This document shows, one piece after another, positions 55,443-64,000 of a stretch of 64,000 nt of DNA; within the stretch, counting starts at the first letter, position 1; each line of letters opens with the position of its first letter. The DNA lies in NCBI RefSeq assembly GCF_023273895.1, contig NZ_CP096883.1, positions 4,030,001 to 4,094,000 of the forward strand, given 5' to 3'. Under the pieces are notes generated by a model. The model did not search any database, had not been told where the DNA came from, and was given only the letters and a program-made list of their open reading frames with translations. The stretch is from Sphingobacterium sp. PCS056. GTDB lineage: Bacteria > Bacteroidota > Bacteroidia > Sphingobacteriales > Sphingobacteriaceae. The translations under genes and the position numbers were made by a program.

Positions 55443-56360
55443 ATGCTACAATTAAAAGAAATCTCCAAAAAGGAATTTTTAAATTTCTATACACCTATTT
55501 TGAAAAGTTATAGCGAAACATTTAAACAAAAGATAAAAACAGATGAAGCCTTAGCTTATTTGATATTTAAGAATGACAATGAAACTACGATTAAACATAT
55601 ATTAACTTTAATATTTAATGCAAAAGATAAGTACGTGAAATCATTCCTACTTAGAATGCTTGGTGTCAGAGAATTAATACACTGTAGAGACAACAATCAT
55701 TCCCTAGATATAATAGAGGTTTGGAAATATATATCTAACTCTATAAAGGAAATTCCTAATACGTATACAATATCATCTATAGGTTCTCAAGGATTTCTAT
55801 CTATTCCACTATATAAGTCAGACGAAACGCTAGAGAAATTCGATTTTTTAAGATTGCATATATGGGATGATTCACTAAACGTGTATTTAGATCTAAAGAA
55901 ATGTGATGATTTCTCTATTCACTCTCATACTTTCCACGCCAAGAGCTGGATAATAACAGGAAGTGTAATTAATGACCTATATGAGTACAAAGTGGATTCG
56001 AAAAATTCTAACCATTCATTCTTTAAGGTATTGTATAACAACTCTTTAAATGAAACAAATCAACACACATCTAAAGCTATAAATGAAAACAAAAATATTA
56101 AATTATCATTAGTTAAACATGAAGTGCATTATAGCAAAGGATTTTATGAAATTAAAGCAAGCAAACTCCACAAATCTGGCCATCTAAACTCACCGGATTG
56201 CTCTGCTACATTCTTTTCATTTACTGGTAAAGATGGCTTAGGCAAATCGTTTGTAATAGGTCCAAAAGACATTCAAGAATCTGAAGTCAACAGAAAAACT
56301 ATCATTGACCCAACCAATTTAATTGCTAAAATTGACCAACAATTAATAAATGAAAAGTAA
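55443..56360 (+). CDS. Cupin-like protein paired with a SLATT membrane protein
   Basis: 305 residues, no signal peptide. The first 100 residues are helical (ILKSYSETFKQKIKTDEAL). Near residue 155 comes DFSIHSHTFHAKSWIITGSV, which has the HxH-x4-K-x5-G form of a cupin motif 1, as in cysteine-dioxygenase-like folds; SATFFSFTGKDGLGK near 265 may be the later strand. Its end overlaps the start of the SLATT gene by 11 bases, so the two are translated together. Enzyme or sensor role for the membrane partner is an inference. No nucleotide cyclase is present. Confidence 0.6.
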   Translation: MLQLKEISKKEFLNFYTPILKSYSETFKQKIKTDEALAYLIFKNDNETTIKHILTLIFNAKDKYVKSFLLRMLGVRELIHCRDNNHSLDIIEVWKYISNSIKEIPNTYTISSIGSQGFLSIPLYKSDETLEKFDFLRLHIWDDSLNVYLDLKKCDDFSIHSHTFHAKSWIITGSVINDLYEYKVDSKNSNHSFFKVLYNNSLNETNQHTSKAINENKNIKLSLVKHEVHYSKGFYEIKASKLHKSGHLNSPDCSATFFSFTGKDGLGKSFVIGPKDIQESEVNRKTIIDPTNLIAKIDQQLINEK

Positions 56361-56868
56361 AAAAGAACTGATGATACTAGACTGGACCAGAAAAATACAT
56401 CAACTAGAATATGCACACTGTTTTGAATCGCTTATGTATACACGAATAAACACGTATTTAAGTATTTTTACCTTAGTTATAACAACACTTGTTGCTTCAT
56501 CCTATCAATTTCCAAAAATTTCAGTAGAAGAGTATAATAAGTTATTCTTCATCTTTAAACAAGAATATTTTGTTTCAATATTTTCAACAATTGCTGCGTT
56601 ATCTACTGCCATATTAACTTTTCTCAGACCAAGTGAGAAATCAGAAGAACATAGAAAAATTGGTTTAGAGTATGAAAAATTAAGACATGAACTTGAAAAA
56701 CTGTTTTCTTACAATTTAACAGAAAGTTCGATAGAATTTAATGTTAATCAGATCAAAGAAAAGTGGGATTCATTGAGCACAAAACACGTTACACAATGTA
56801 ATTACAATAAATCTAGAAAATTTGTAAAAAAATTTGGATACCCTACACCAATGAGTTTTATTATATAA
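56350..56868 (+). CDS. SLATT-domain two-helix membrane protein (putative effector)
   Basis: 172 residues. An N-terminal helix (WTRKIHQLEYAHCFESLM), two membrane segments (YLSIFTLVITTLVASSY about 35-51, and FVSIFSTIAALSTAILTFL about 75-93), then a long cytoplasmic helix with EHRKIGLEYEKLRHELEKLF. The arrangement matches SLATT proteins, which are predicted pore-forming effectors in nucleotide-signal and other defence systems. It overlaps the cupin-like gene and lies downstream of McrBC. Confidence 0.7.
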   Translation: MKSKKELMILDWTRKIHQLEYAHCFESLMYTRINTYLSIFTLVITTLVASSYQFPKISVEEYNKLFFIFKQEYFVSIFSTIAALSTAILTFLRPSEKSEEHRKIGLEYEKLRHELEKLFSYNLTESSIEFNVNQIKEKWDSLSTKHVTQCNYNKSRKFVKKFGYPTPMSFII

Positions 56869-56916
56869 TTATGGCGATAAGATATTTAATAACATTTCCA
56901 GACAGGCTATTTAATA

Positions 56917-56963
56917 GAACTAATATAAATATTTATGTATTGCATAAATATTTATATTAGTTC
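56917..56963. repeat. Perfect 21-bp inverted repeat
   Basis: The arm GAACTAATATAAATATTTAT plus G (56917-56937) pairs with its exact reverse complement (56943-56963), with a TATTG loop. Almost all A/T. It lies 49 bases after the SLATT stop. It could be a terminator, an mRNA-end protector or a recombination end; no U tract follows on the plus strand. Confidence 0.75.
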
Positions 56964-57267
56964 AAAAGAATTTTTTAATTGAATTTGACAGGTTTAAATT
57001 TACTATTTACTGTAGCTTTTCTTGATTTATTAATCAGAACCATCCGTAATTTTACTGATGAGAATTTTGAGCCAGGAGACTTCGTTCAAAAAATAAATGA
57101 GAATTTGATATAATAATAAATATTCTAATCTTACTCGCCTGGGTTGCAGTTTATAGGATGCTGTACTCAAAGCTTTGACTATTTCATTCTACCTTAACAT
57201 TCCAAAGTTACTGACTCATTTTCTTTTACCATCTTGAACAAGAAAGGTTTTAACGTAATTATTGTAT

Positions 57268-57297
57268 AATTAACATAATTTTAAAATAATGTTAATT
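57268..57297 (-). terminator. Hairpin after the methyltransferase gene
   Basis: AATTAACAT and ATGTTAATT pair over 9 bases around a 12-base AT loop, 10 bases after the methyltransferase stop on the minus strand. Low stability, so only a possible terminator. Confidence 0.4.
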
Positions 57298-57307
57298 TGT
57301 AGCCATA

Positions 57308-58246
57308 TTAATATTGAATTTCTAATTGACCTGTATTAATGGTTGTGTTTTGTAAGCTATCGCAGATATATTCATTTATACAATTAGCAATAAACTCACC
57401 TAACTTTACTGGTACAGCATTTCCGATTATTTGCTCTAAATTAGTTTTTGTACCCACAAGTTTAAAATTCTCTGGAAATGTTTGAATTAAACTTCGTTCT
57501 TTAGTTGTTAGCGCTCGTAGATCTGAATTTATCTCGACAGGATCTCCTTCGTGTTTTTTATAACCTTTAGGAATAGGTCTATTTACTCCACGAATTGTTG
57601 GACTTGGTTCATGTATACTAAATACTCCTCTACGAGCATAACTTCTTGGATGCCTGTAATAATAATCTAATCCTAAAGAATTACCAAAATAATCATATAG
57701 AGTCATAGATTTCGATGATTGATTTTTCGATAAATAAGCATTAAGAAAATTATCAGATGAATTCAAATGACCTATTAAAAAAAAACGTTTTCTAGCTTGA
57801 GGCACACCGCATAAACTAGCATCTAAAATTTGATATGATATTCCGTAACCTGATTTTTTAAATATCGCAATAGCCTCTTTTAATATTCTACTTTTAGTTA
57901 TTCGTCCAACATTTTCCATTACAAACCACTCAGGTTTAGTATCCGAAATAATCTCTGCAAAAGAAAGGGTTAAATCTGCACGCCCTAATGATTCATCTCT
58001 TTTACCAGCACTTGAAAAATCTTGACAGGGTGGTCCACCTATGATCATAGTTGGGCTTAGTTTTTTTATAAACTCTCTTACTTCTTCTGTACCTAAGTCA
58101 GTATCATATATTGGATGATCAAAGTTTTCTTGATAGACTCTAATTGCTGGCTCCCATTTATCAAATGCAGCTAATATCTTAAATCCTGCATTTTGAAACC
58201 CCAAAGACATCCCTCCACATCCTGAAAATAAATCTACTATATTCAT
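57308..58246 (-). CDS. C5 cytosine-specific DNA methyltransferase
   Basis: 312 residues with the ordered motifs: I, VDLFSGCGGMSLGF (residues 4-17); IV, IGGPPCQDFSSAGKR near 70 with the catalytic cysteine; VI, WFVMENVGR; VIII, PQARKRFFLIG; X, LEQIIGNAVPVKLGEFIA near 283. The target-recognition region (about 180-250) is short, YRHPRSYARRGVFS. It methylates the sequence cut by the adjacent endonuclease; by family analogy with HindVP systems this may be GRCGYC. The endonuclease gene stops one base before its start. Confidence 0.95.
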   Translation of the reverse strand: MNIVDLFSGCGGMSLGFQNAGFKILAAFDKWEPAIRVYQENFDHPIYDTDLGTEEVREFIKKLSPTMIIGGPPCQDFSSAGKRDESLGRADLTLSFAEIISDTKPEWFVMENVGRITKSRILKEAIAIFKKSGYGISYQILDASLCGVPQARKRFFLIGHLNSSDNFLNAYLSKNQSSKSMTLYDYFGNSLGLDYYYRHPRSYARRGVFSIHEPSPTIRGVNRPIPKGYKKHEGDPVEINSDLRALTTKERSLIQTFPENFKLVGTKTNLEQIIGNAVPVKLGEFIANCINEYICDSLQNTTINTGQLEIQY

Positions 58247-58247
58247 G

Positions 58248-59324
58248 TTAATTAAATAATTCTGGTGAGTTAAAAATTATTGCATCAAATCGTCTTTCAG
58301 GACTTAATAAATTTTGCCCTCCACCTAATATAATATTCTTTATATCTTCTCTCGTAATACGAGGAGTAATTAATTCTGGACAAGACATATATCTGTGAGT
58401 AATTCTACCACTAACAGCAAATGCTTTATCATTTTTTGTATTAAAAGATAACTCATCAATAATTTTTGAGTGATTAATTTGACCATTCTTAGCGAAATCA
58501 AATAACATCTTAAACAGCCAAATAATCGTTCTGACTTGTCTCGTTATTTTTGTAGCTCCAGATGAAAGCTCTCCTCTAGCAACATCTACAAAAAGTTGAC
58601 AAAATGCAAAATTCGACCATACAAATACATCTAAACAATTATCTGTAAGTTTAGGTGATTTTCCATTAGTCTTCCAAATAGGTTGCATTACAAGGGGTTT
58701 CTGTTTATCTAATATAGATAACACTATTGAATCTAAAGTTAAGATCATGCTTGGAATATAACTCCATATTTGAACTCCATTTGTCCAATCAAGTATATTA
58801 TCAAATTTTTTATCAAACAAAAAACTCAGTTCTACATGATTATTTTTAAAATTTTCTACAATACTACATGCTAAATATACGATTGTATCAGGTCTAATGA
58901 CAATTTCACAACCATAATATTCTTCACTAAGAAGACATGTTGAATTATCTGGAAGAGCCGTTAATTTAATTTCTATTGGAGTTAAACTCTGTCCACTATC
59001 CCTCATTTGAGAAACTAAATCAACCCTTGGTAAACTTCCTATTACTAACTGTTGATATGGAGTAAATTGGGTCTCAAATGAATAAAATAAATTATCTGAC
59101 ATAGGATTAATACCTAATAATTTTTCAGTTGATATTTTACCATGTTGAACTTTTAAATCTGCGTCCAAAAACATATATATATTACTTAACCCCTTACTTG
59201 CCAAAAAATTAGACAAACTTGCCGGAAAAGACGAATTAAATTGGTTTTTTCCCCAAGTTTCAGTTTGTCCAAAATCTCTATTTGAATATTTTATTCCAAA
59301 TAGACCGGGTTTTTCTTTATCCAT
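58248..59324 (-). CDS. HindVP-type restriction endonuclease
   Basis: 358 residues from ATG 59322-59324 (an upstream TTG at 59333 is also in frame). The start KPGLFGIKYSNRDFGQTETWG and WGKNQFNSSFPASL are hallmarks of the HindVP family. PIEIKLTALPDNSTC near residue 125 is the likely (D/E)xK catalytic segment, preceded by RVDLVSQM. With the C5 methyltransferase it forms a complete type II system; gene order is endonuclease first. Family members recognise GRCGYC. Confidence 0.85.
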   Translation of the reverse strand: MDKEKPGLFGIKYSNRDFGQTETWGKNQFNSSFPASLSNFLASKGLSNIYMFLDADLKVQHGKISTEKLLGINPMSDNLFYSFETQFTPYQQLVIGSLPRVDLVSQMRDSGQSLTPIEIKLTALPDNSTCLLSEEYYGCEIVIRPDTIVYLACSIVENFKNNHVELSFLFDKKFDNILDWTNGVQIWSYIPSMILTLDSIVLSILDKQKPLVMQPIWKTNGKSPKLTDNCLDVFVWSNFAFCQLFVDVARGELSSGATKITRQVRTIIWLFKMLFDFAKNGQINHSKIIDELSFNTKNDKAFAVSGRITHRYMSCPELITPRITREDIKNIILGGGQNLLSPERRFDAIIFNSPELFN

Positions 59325-59638
59325 AGAATTCAATTAAAAGAATCATTTACAAAATTACATAAAAAGAGTTGTAATCTAGCTTAAGAGAGCGGCAATAATT
59401 CTTATGCTACAAAAATATTGAGTTTTTTCTTTACAAATATGAATGTTTAAAGTACCAAAATTGGACTTCAAACACTAACCTTAGATAAAGTAAACAAATA
59501 TGTCAAAATCAAATATACAATAAATATAGTCTTACATTTTTCATTATTAAAAAGCTTTTTGGACATGCTAACTAAGTCGACAATATAAGTTAAGAACAAT
59601 AAATATCTAAATTTTAAAATAATAATCTAACTCCATAA

Positions 59639-60414
59639 AAACACGATCGTACATTTAAAAAACATGCTTTGCAGTTAAGCAAAGACAGAAAAAATATTTC
59701 AGAGCTTGCAAGTAATCTAGGTATCAATCACACAATTTATATAAATGGTAATTTGACGTAGATTCATTAGCAAGAACGTATAAGTGTTTTAGATAAATAA
59801 CTTAAATATTCAGAACTGAGATATTAAAAAGGGCCATTGGTTTCTTTTATTCATAATTGCCTATTTTTAACTGTATACATGATTGCTTTGCAGTACAAAG
59901 AGATATCAATAATATGTAAATTCATCAACAAATATATCCGATTGAAAATATGTGTAAGATTATTAGAATTCGTTCTAAAATCTACAATTCATGGAAAGTT
60001 GGCTATAAACATACTAATAGTTCTAGAGTTGATAATATTACTGAGAAACAAAACCCATTTACTTAAGAAAAAGTAACCATATGGAAGTCCCAGAGTAGTT
60101 TCTGAGTTAAAAGGAAGTGGGATAAATTACAGTTGTTAAGTAGATGAAAAATATGGGTTTTATAATAAACTCTATAAGAAGTTTAAAATAACAACAGGTT
60201 CAAAACATTCACATAAAATAATGGCCAATGTATTAAATCGCGAATTCACAACTTCGGAATCCTCAAAAGTTTGGATATCTGACATGACGGTATATTCACA
60301 TGAAGAAGGATTTCTATATTAACAACTATTCTTCATTTATACGACCGCAAATGTATTGGATGAAGTATAAGTGATGGTATTACAACAGAATAGATTTTCT
60401 TGGCAATTTAAAAA
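59639..60414 (+). mobile_element. Heavily decayed IS3-family element (orfA and orfB remnants)
   Basis: Fragments in shifting frames: KHDRTFKKHALQLSKDRK and ISELASNLGIN (orfA HTH, from 59639); EILKRAIGFFYS (orfA end, near 59817); YGSPRVVSELKGSGINYS, then stop, then KKFKITTGSKHSHKIMANVL, EFTTSESSKVWISDMTVYS (first DDE aspartate) and LTTILHLYDRKCIG, then stop and SISDGITTE to about 60414. The rest of orfB is missing. Multiple stops and frameshifts show long decay. The flanks 59334-59638 and 60415-60629 hold no gene. Confidence 0.75.
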
Positions 60415-60629
60415 ATGACTATTAAGCACCTAAAATTATCTCTTGACCTGATTATTCATTCAGATGACATTGAAATTTCAAAATTTAATCATCCTGGTTA
60501 TGTGTTTATATTATTTTAGCTGTCTTTTTTCGTGAAATACCCATTTTTTATTTAGAAAATCTGCTAAGTATATCGCATAATTTAATCAAAAAAGTATTTT
60601 TTAATTTTCGTTACTTGTTAAATTGTTTT

Positions 60630-62822
60630 CTAACCGATTTCACCCTGAACTAACAACTTCTTAAACATTCCAATCACTTTCAAATCCAATAACTCCTCAT
60701 CTCGCAACACAATAGGCTGATAAGATGTATCGGTAGATTTCGGCAAAAGCATAATCTCTTGGTGCTCCCATCCCTCTTCACTGATGGTTTTCTTGCTACT
60801 ATATTCTTTAATGGTGTAGCTTGCTCCGAACTCGCTATCAATAAAATCATTGGACTCAACTAAACAGATCAATCCATTGCGAGAACCGCCTTGATATTTC
60901 TCGAAAAGACATATTGCGCCATTAGGGATAATTTTGTTCATAGACTCCCCCACTACTTTACATGCAAAATATTTAGCTGGATCTACTGTGATTTCATTTA
61001 CCTGAATATAACGAGTATGTTCTGCCTGTTGGAGCTCAGAGAAACTCCCTGCTGCGACCTCAAGATCATAGTATGGAACTGTATTTTCAGTTGGGGTATC
61101 GGTGATGCGATATGCTGTTTCACTTTTATCTGATATTGACTGTCTTTTTATATACTGCGCTAGATACTTTCTTAGATTGTCATTACAGACGTACACATAA
61201 CTTCCCTGAATACCTCGAAACAAGATGGTACGATAAATATTGAGGATATAATTTTTAAGAACTAATGGATCATGAATAGAGTTCTTACCATTTTTATCTT
61301 TATATCGATCTTTATATACAACAAAAGCATTCGTATCAAAATCATAATCCAATTCTGGGCCGATAATAAGACCGGTATAGTTGAGATCATAGCCTTGTGT
61401 GGTATGTATACAGCCGACTTCATGAATAGCATTCGCCGAATTAACCCAATCAACATCAGTACTGTTCCAACGGAGCGCAGTATCACCAATAACGATGTCG
61501 TGAAGCGACTTATCTTTCTTGGAGATCCAATCCCAGGCAAAACCTGCTACCATACGACACAAGTCTTCAGAATCATCCTTACGCTTAATCTCCTTAACCA
61601 TCGCATCCAGATCATCGAATAACTGAAAATCATAATGTACGCTTTCAAAAGGTTTTGGCGAAAGTGCAATGTTATCTGAGAAGAGCTGATGTACGAACTC
61701 CATATAATGTGCACCTCCCTTTACTCGAAACTGAGAGCGTAACCGTTCAATCCGTGTACTTTCTAATTCCTGCAAATCGAGAAAACGCTGCTTATCTGCA
61801 TCCGACGGTTTGACAGACTGGAACTCGTCATAAAAAATAATGGATTTATCGGATTGCAACTGCACCCAATCTAACTCCGTACAGGTTAATTCATCTAAAC
61901 CCAGGTGCTGTGATACTTTACGAAATGTACCATAATAAGCAGCAAGATTTTTCCATTGGCGTAAGCGATGGCCTTCATCTACGATCAAGAGATCATATTT
62001 CTGTTTAGCCACTTCAGCTGGTCCAATGACCATCTTTGGTGATAATCCTTTAATGTTTTTGAAGACCTTGCTGATAGTTTTACGAAATGACTGCATTGGA
62101 ATAACGAGAGCCATTTCCAAGTCACCATATTTTTGACGGACAGCTTCCACCAAATTAAATAGCTCCTCATCTGACTCGTCAAAATCTGCTTTATTGAAAT
62201 CCTGTAAATCGGTCTTCAATAATTTAAAAAGAAATATAGCCAGGATAGACTTGCCTGTTCCTGCTCCACCGTGAATCAAGCTAACCTTTGCACGATCATC
62301 AAGCAAACATCTAAGAATCATCTTTAATCCATTTGTCTGTTCTCGCGATAAGCTTTTGTAGGGAGAATACTTAAAAAGATCTGAATTATCTATATGCTCA
62401 AGTGAATGACGAGCTATACCCATTTGCCTTAATTCTGACCAGATATCACGAAAAAGTTCCCAGTAAACTTCTTTCTGTTGATAGAATTTATGGTTGGAGA
62501 TCCCAAGATTACCATTTTGTAAATCGAATTGCCCATCGGCAGCGATGTAGCGAATCAAATTGGATTCGATATCTAAGGTCGCAGATTTATTGAACAATTC
62601 ACTCCGAATAAGCGATACAGACTGTAACTGTTGTTTCCTCGCAGATTTAAGATGTGCTTTGAAGCGAGTAACCATATCAGTGGTTTCACCTACATAAGCT
62701 TCCTTTTTATCTTGAAGAAAATAGACAATAGGCCATGAAAGATAATCACGCTGCTTTTGCAATAAAGTAAGTTCCAATTGCGAATCAAATGGATATGGAA
62801 TAATCTGGAAAGGTTTGATCAT
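60630..62822 (-). CDS. GIY-YIG / DUF2075 helicase / S24 peptidase fusion protein
   Basis: 730 residues with three parts. GIY-YIG nuclease-like N-terminus: WPIVYFLQDKKEAYVGETTD (residues 30-49) with the later arginine in RFKAHLKSA. A DUF2075 superfamily-1 helicase: Walker A IHGGAGTGKSILAIF near 184, Walker B LLIVDEGHRLRQWK near 280, the RSQFRVKGG arginine motif and TTQGYDLNYTGLIIGPE. C-terminus: an S24/LexA-type peptidase, FACKVVGESMNKIIPNG near 630 with the Ser and the later Lys in SYTIKEYSSK. The start codon overlaps the MazG stop (TAATG). The S24 part suggests damage-responsive self-cleavage. Confidence 0.85.
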   Translation of the reverse strand: MIKPFQIIPYPFDSQLELTLLQKQRDYLSWPIVYFLQDKKEAYVGETTDMVTRFKAHLKSARKQQLQSVSLIRSELFNKSATLDIESNLIRYIAADGQFDLQNGNLGISNHKFYQQKEVYWELFRDIWSELRQMGIARHSLEHIDNSDLFKYSPYKSLSREQTNGLKMILRCLLDDRAKVSLIHGGAGTGKSILAIFLFKLLKTDLQDFNKADFDESDEELFNLVEAVRQKYGDLEMALVIPMQSFRKTISKVFKNIKGLSPKMVIGPAEVAKQKYDLLIVDEGHRLRQWKNLAAYYGTFRKVSQHLGLDELTCTELDWVQLQSDKSIIFYDEFQSVKPSDADKQRFLDLQELESTRIERLRSQFRVKGGAHYMEFVHQLFSDNIALSPKPFESVHYDFQLFDDLDAMVKEIKRKDDSEDLCRMVAGFAWDWISKKDKSLHDIVIGDTALRWNSTDVDWVNSANAIHEVGCIHTTQGYDLNYTGLIIGPELDYDFDTNAFVVYKDRYKDKNGKNSIHDPLVLKNYILNIYRTILFRGIQGSYVYVCNDNLRKYLAQYIKRQSISDKSETAYRITDTPTENTVPYYDLEVAAGSFSELQQAEHTRYIQVNEITVDPAKYFACKVVGESMNKIIPNGAICLFEKYQGGSRNGLICLVESNDFIDSEFGASYTIKEYSSKKTISEEGWEHQEIMLLPKSTDTSYQPIVLRDEELLDLKVIGMFKKLLVQGEIG

Positions 62823-63151
62823 TATAATTCGTTATACTTCTTGGCCGTTCCTTTTGCTTTCTCTACCGGGTATTTTTCATTATTAAGTTTCATCTTTTCC
62901 TCAACAATCTCTTTTATATCCAAACCATGCTTATCGGCAAGCAATAAAGCATACATCAAAACATCTGCTAGTTCCTTTTTGAGTTTATCAGGATCAGCAT
63001 CTTCATTGCCTTTCCACAAGAAAAGCTCCAGAAGTTCGGATGCTTCAATACTCAATGCTAAAGCTAGATCTTTGGAATTGTGAAATTGCTCCCAATCTCG
63101 GGCATCTCTAAACTGACGGATCTGCTCTAATAATTGTTGAATGTCGGACAT
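62822..63151 (-). CDS. MazG-like nucleotide pyrophosphohydrolase
   Basis: 109 residues with the MazG/dCTPase fold: DWEQFHNSKDLALALSIEAS, ELLELFLWKG and KKELADVLMYALLLADKHG, giving the E-x-x-E ... E-x-x-D metal ligands. The family hydrolyses (d)NTPs to monophosphates. It lies upstream of the fusion helicase, with start/stop overlap, and after the HNH nuclease gene, so the three are probably co-transcribed. Nucleotide depletion as a defence step is an inference. Confidence 0.88.
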   Translation of the reverse strand: MSDIQQLLEQIRQFRDARDWEQFHNSKDLALALSIEASELLELFLWKGNEDADPDKLKKELADVLMYALLLADKHGLDIKEIVEEKMKLNNEKYPVEKAKGTAKKYNEL

Positions 63152-63284
63152 GATAAAATCTTTTAACTACTGTTGGGTACTACCCAAATATCTGAAATAT
63201 TGTTTGAAATACAATTAGGGAAAGGGATTAATCTGCGAAACTTAACAATCTTGTTCTACGTGGCGAATATGCTATTTATCACTA

Positions 63285-64000
63285 TTAGCCTTTTTTAAAC
63301 ACTTCACTCCTATGCCATGCCAGATTTTCTGGTGCTGGATAGTATTGCTCAGATTTTGGCAATATAAGTTTGCTTCCTTCCAATTTTTGAAGACTATACG
63401 GATGCTCCCCAAGCTCGCGTATATGATTTGAAACCAAAATACGATAGTCTTGATCTACGGAAACCAAGCCACGATCAAAAGCCCTATGCAAATTGGGACA
63501 TAATGCAAGTCCATTGGTGACCTTGTCATGGTGCGAAATAGAAAAAGGTACGATATGACAAGCATCGATAAAATTGTGATTGTACGTAGACCGCAGCTGC
63601 ATACCTGTCATCGCACAGGTATCCTGATACAACTGGGGGATATATCTTTTGAAAAGGTGTGATCGTATAAACACATCTTCTTCTGTATGAATCACCATAT
63701 GTTTATACTTGACTTCGGGATCATTGAGTACCAAAGCCTGCAGATCGTGATAATACCCATCTCCGATTTGTTTATGCTCGTAATAATATTGAAGTTGGTT
63801 AGGGAAATAATTCGCCAAAATAGAATTTCGGATTAATTTCCTATTTTCAAGCGATTGCAATAATGCGTATAATTGAGGTGAAAGACTTCCGTAAGCAACG
63901 ATGGATGCTAATGTACTAACACTTTTGATATGAGCTTGCATAGGAGCTCCATGGTGAGTATGGATAAACCAAAAAGACTGTCCATCGACCTGATCGCTCT
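63285..64000 (-). CDS. HNH endonuclease, partial (5' end off the window)
   Basis: The frame runs open past the right edge; the ATG at 63939-63941 is internal, because the codons before it (DGQSFWFIHTHHGAPM) also read as protein. The visible 238 codons include a helical middle (LASIVAYGSLSPQLYALLQ) and an HNH domain: QDTCAMTGMQLRS, FIDACHIVPFSISHHD, GLALCPNLHRAFDRGL, and VDQDYRILVS. The metal-binding histidines and asparagine are in place. Cys in CAMTG and LCPN may bind zinc. It lies 133 bases before the MazG gene. Confidence 0.8.
   Translation of the reverse strand, partial: SDQVDGQSFWFIHTHHGAPMQAHIKSVSTLASIVAYGSLSPQLYALLQSLENRKLIRNSILANYFPNQLQYYYEHKQIGDGYYHDLQALVLNDPEVKYKHMVIHTEEDVFIRSHLFKRYIPQLYQDTCAMTGMQLRSTYNHNFIDACHIVPFSISHHDKVTNGLALCPNLHRAFDRGLVSVDQDYRILVSNHIRELGEHPYSLQKLEGSKLILPKSEQYYPAPENLAWHRSEVFKKG

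Larger units (their letters stand above)
56869..57307. other. Intergenic, convergent
   Basis: Gap between the SLATT gene and the convergent methyltransferase. It contains a 21-bp inverted repeat and a second hairpin (both listed). About 57008-57112 on the plus strand reads as protein-like sequence (FTVAFLDLLIRTIRNF, then FEPGDFVQKINENLI) without a start codon; it may be gene debris. Confidence 0.4.

Noticed and set aside
59837..60076. 79-codon plus-strand frame
   Set aside because: Lies across the decayed IS3 orfA/orfB join in the wrong register; IS3 fragments surround it.

Overview
The window looks like a chromosomal stretch of a Sphingobacteriaceae-type Bacteroidota (Sphingobacterium or Pedobacter relatives). 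The grounds are a SusC/SusD pair, several TonB-dependent receptors with carboxypeptidase-like N-terminal domains, GLPGLI-family secreted proteins, TlpA-type thioredoxins, a LytTR regulator, promoter boxes of the TAnnTTTG kind and a general lack of Shine-Dalgarno sequences. I found no rRNA, tRNA or CRISPR array.

Layout. 1-3704: a cassette (minus strand) of a small secreted peptide (apparently frameshifted), an intrinsic terminator hairpin, a GLPGLI protein and a TonB-dependent receptor running off the left edge. 3975-8520: a mutagenic-repair cassette with a short DnaE-type polymerase, a Y-family polymerase broken by a frameshift, and a divergent XRE regulator. 8609-9743: a CatA-like acetyltransferase and a GNAT acetyltransferase. 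9942-25226: a minus-strand peptide-export operon, the most interesting region: a VKOR/thioredoxin oxidase, a double-glycine precursor with six cysteines, a hairpin, a GLPGLI protein, a TonB receptor, two glycosyltransferase-like proteins, a LanC-like protein, a C39-peptidase ABC exporter, an HlyD adaptor and an MG2-type surface protein. The set resembles a glycocin or disulfide-bonded RiPP system.

25227-33273: a decaying zone with a TlpA gene carrying TGA inside its DFWATWCGPC site, a truncated LytTR regulator, a truncated aspartyl-protease-like gene, the tail of an amidohydrolase, a second MG2 protein and an IS3 fragment that has cut another gene. 33313-35317: cyclophilin-like protein, sugar O-acetyltransferase and AraC regulator. 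35734-37815: a small phage-like module. 38361-47257: small regulators, an unusual small protein with a strong Shine-Dalgarno sequence, and a SusC-SusD-TlpA operon.

48219-60414: an AT-rich defence island. It opens with a perfect operator palindrome and paired HTH genes (the second broken), then unknown genes, an McrB/McrC restriction pair, a cupin-like + SLATT two-gene unit (candidate membrane effector system), a C5 methyltransferase with a HindVP-type endonuclease, and a heavily decayed IS3 element. 60630-64000: a three-gene unit of a GIY-YIG/helicase/S24-protease fusion, a MazG-like pyrophosphohydrolase and an HNH nuclease (partial at the right edge), probably a further DNA-damage or defence module.
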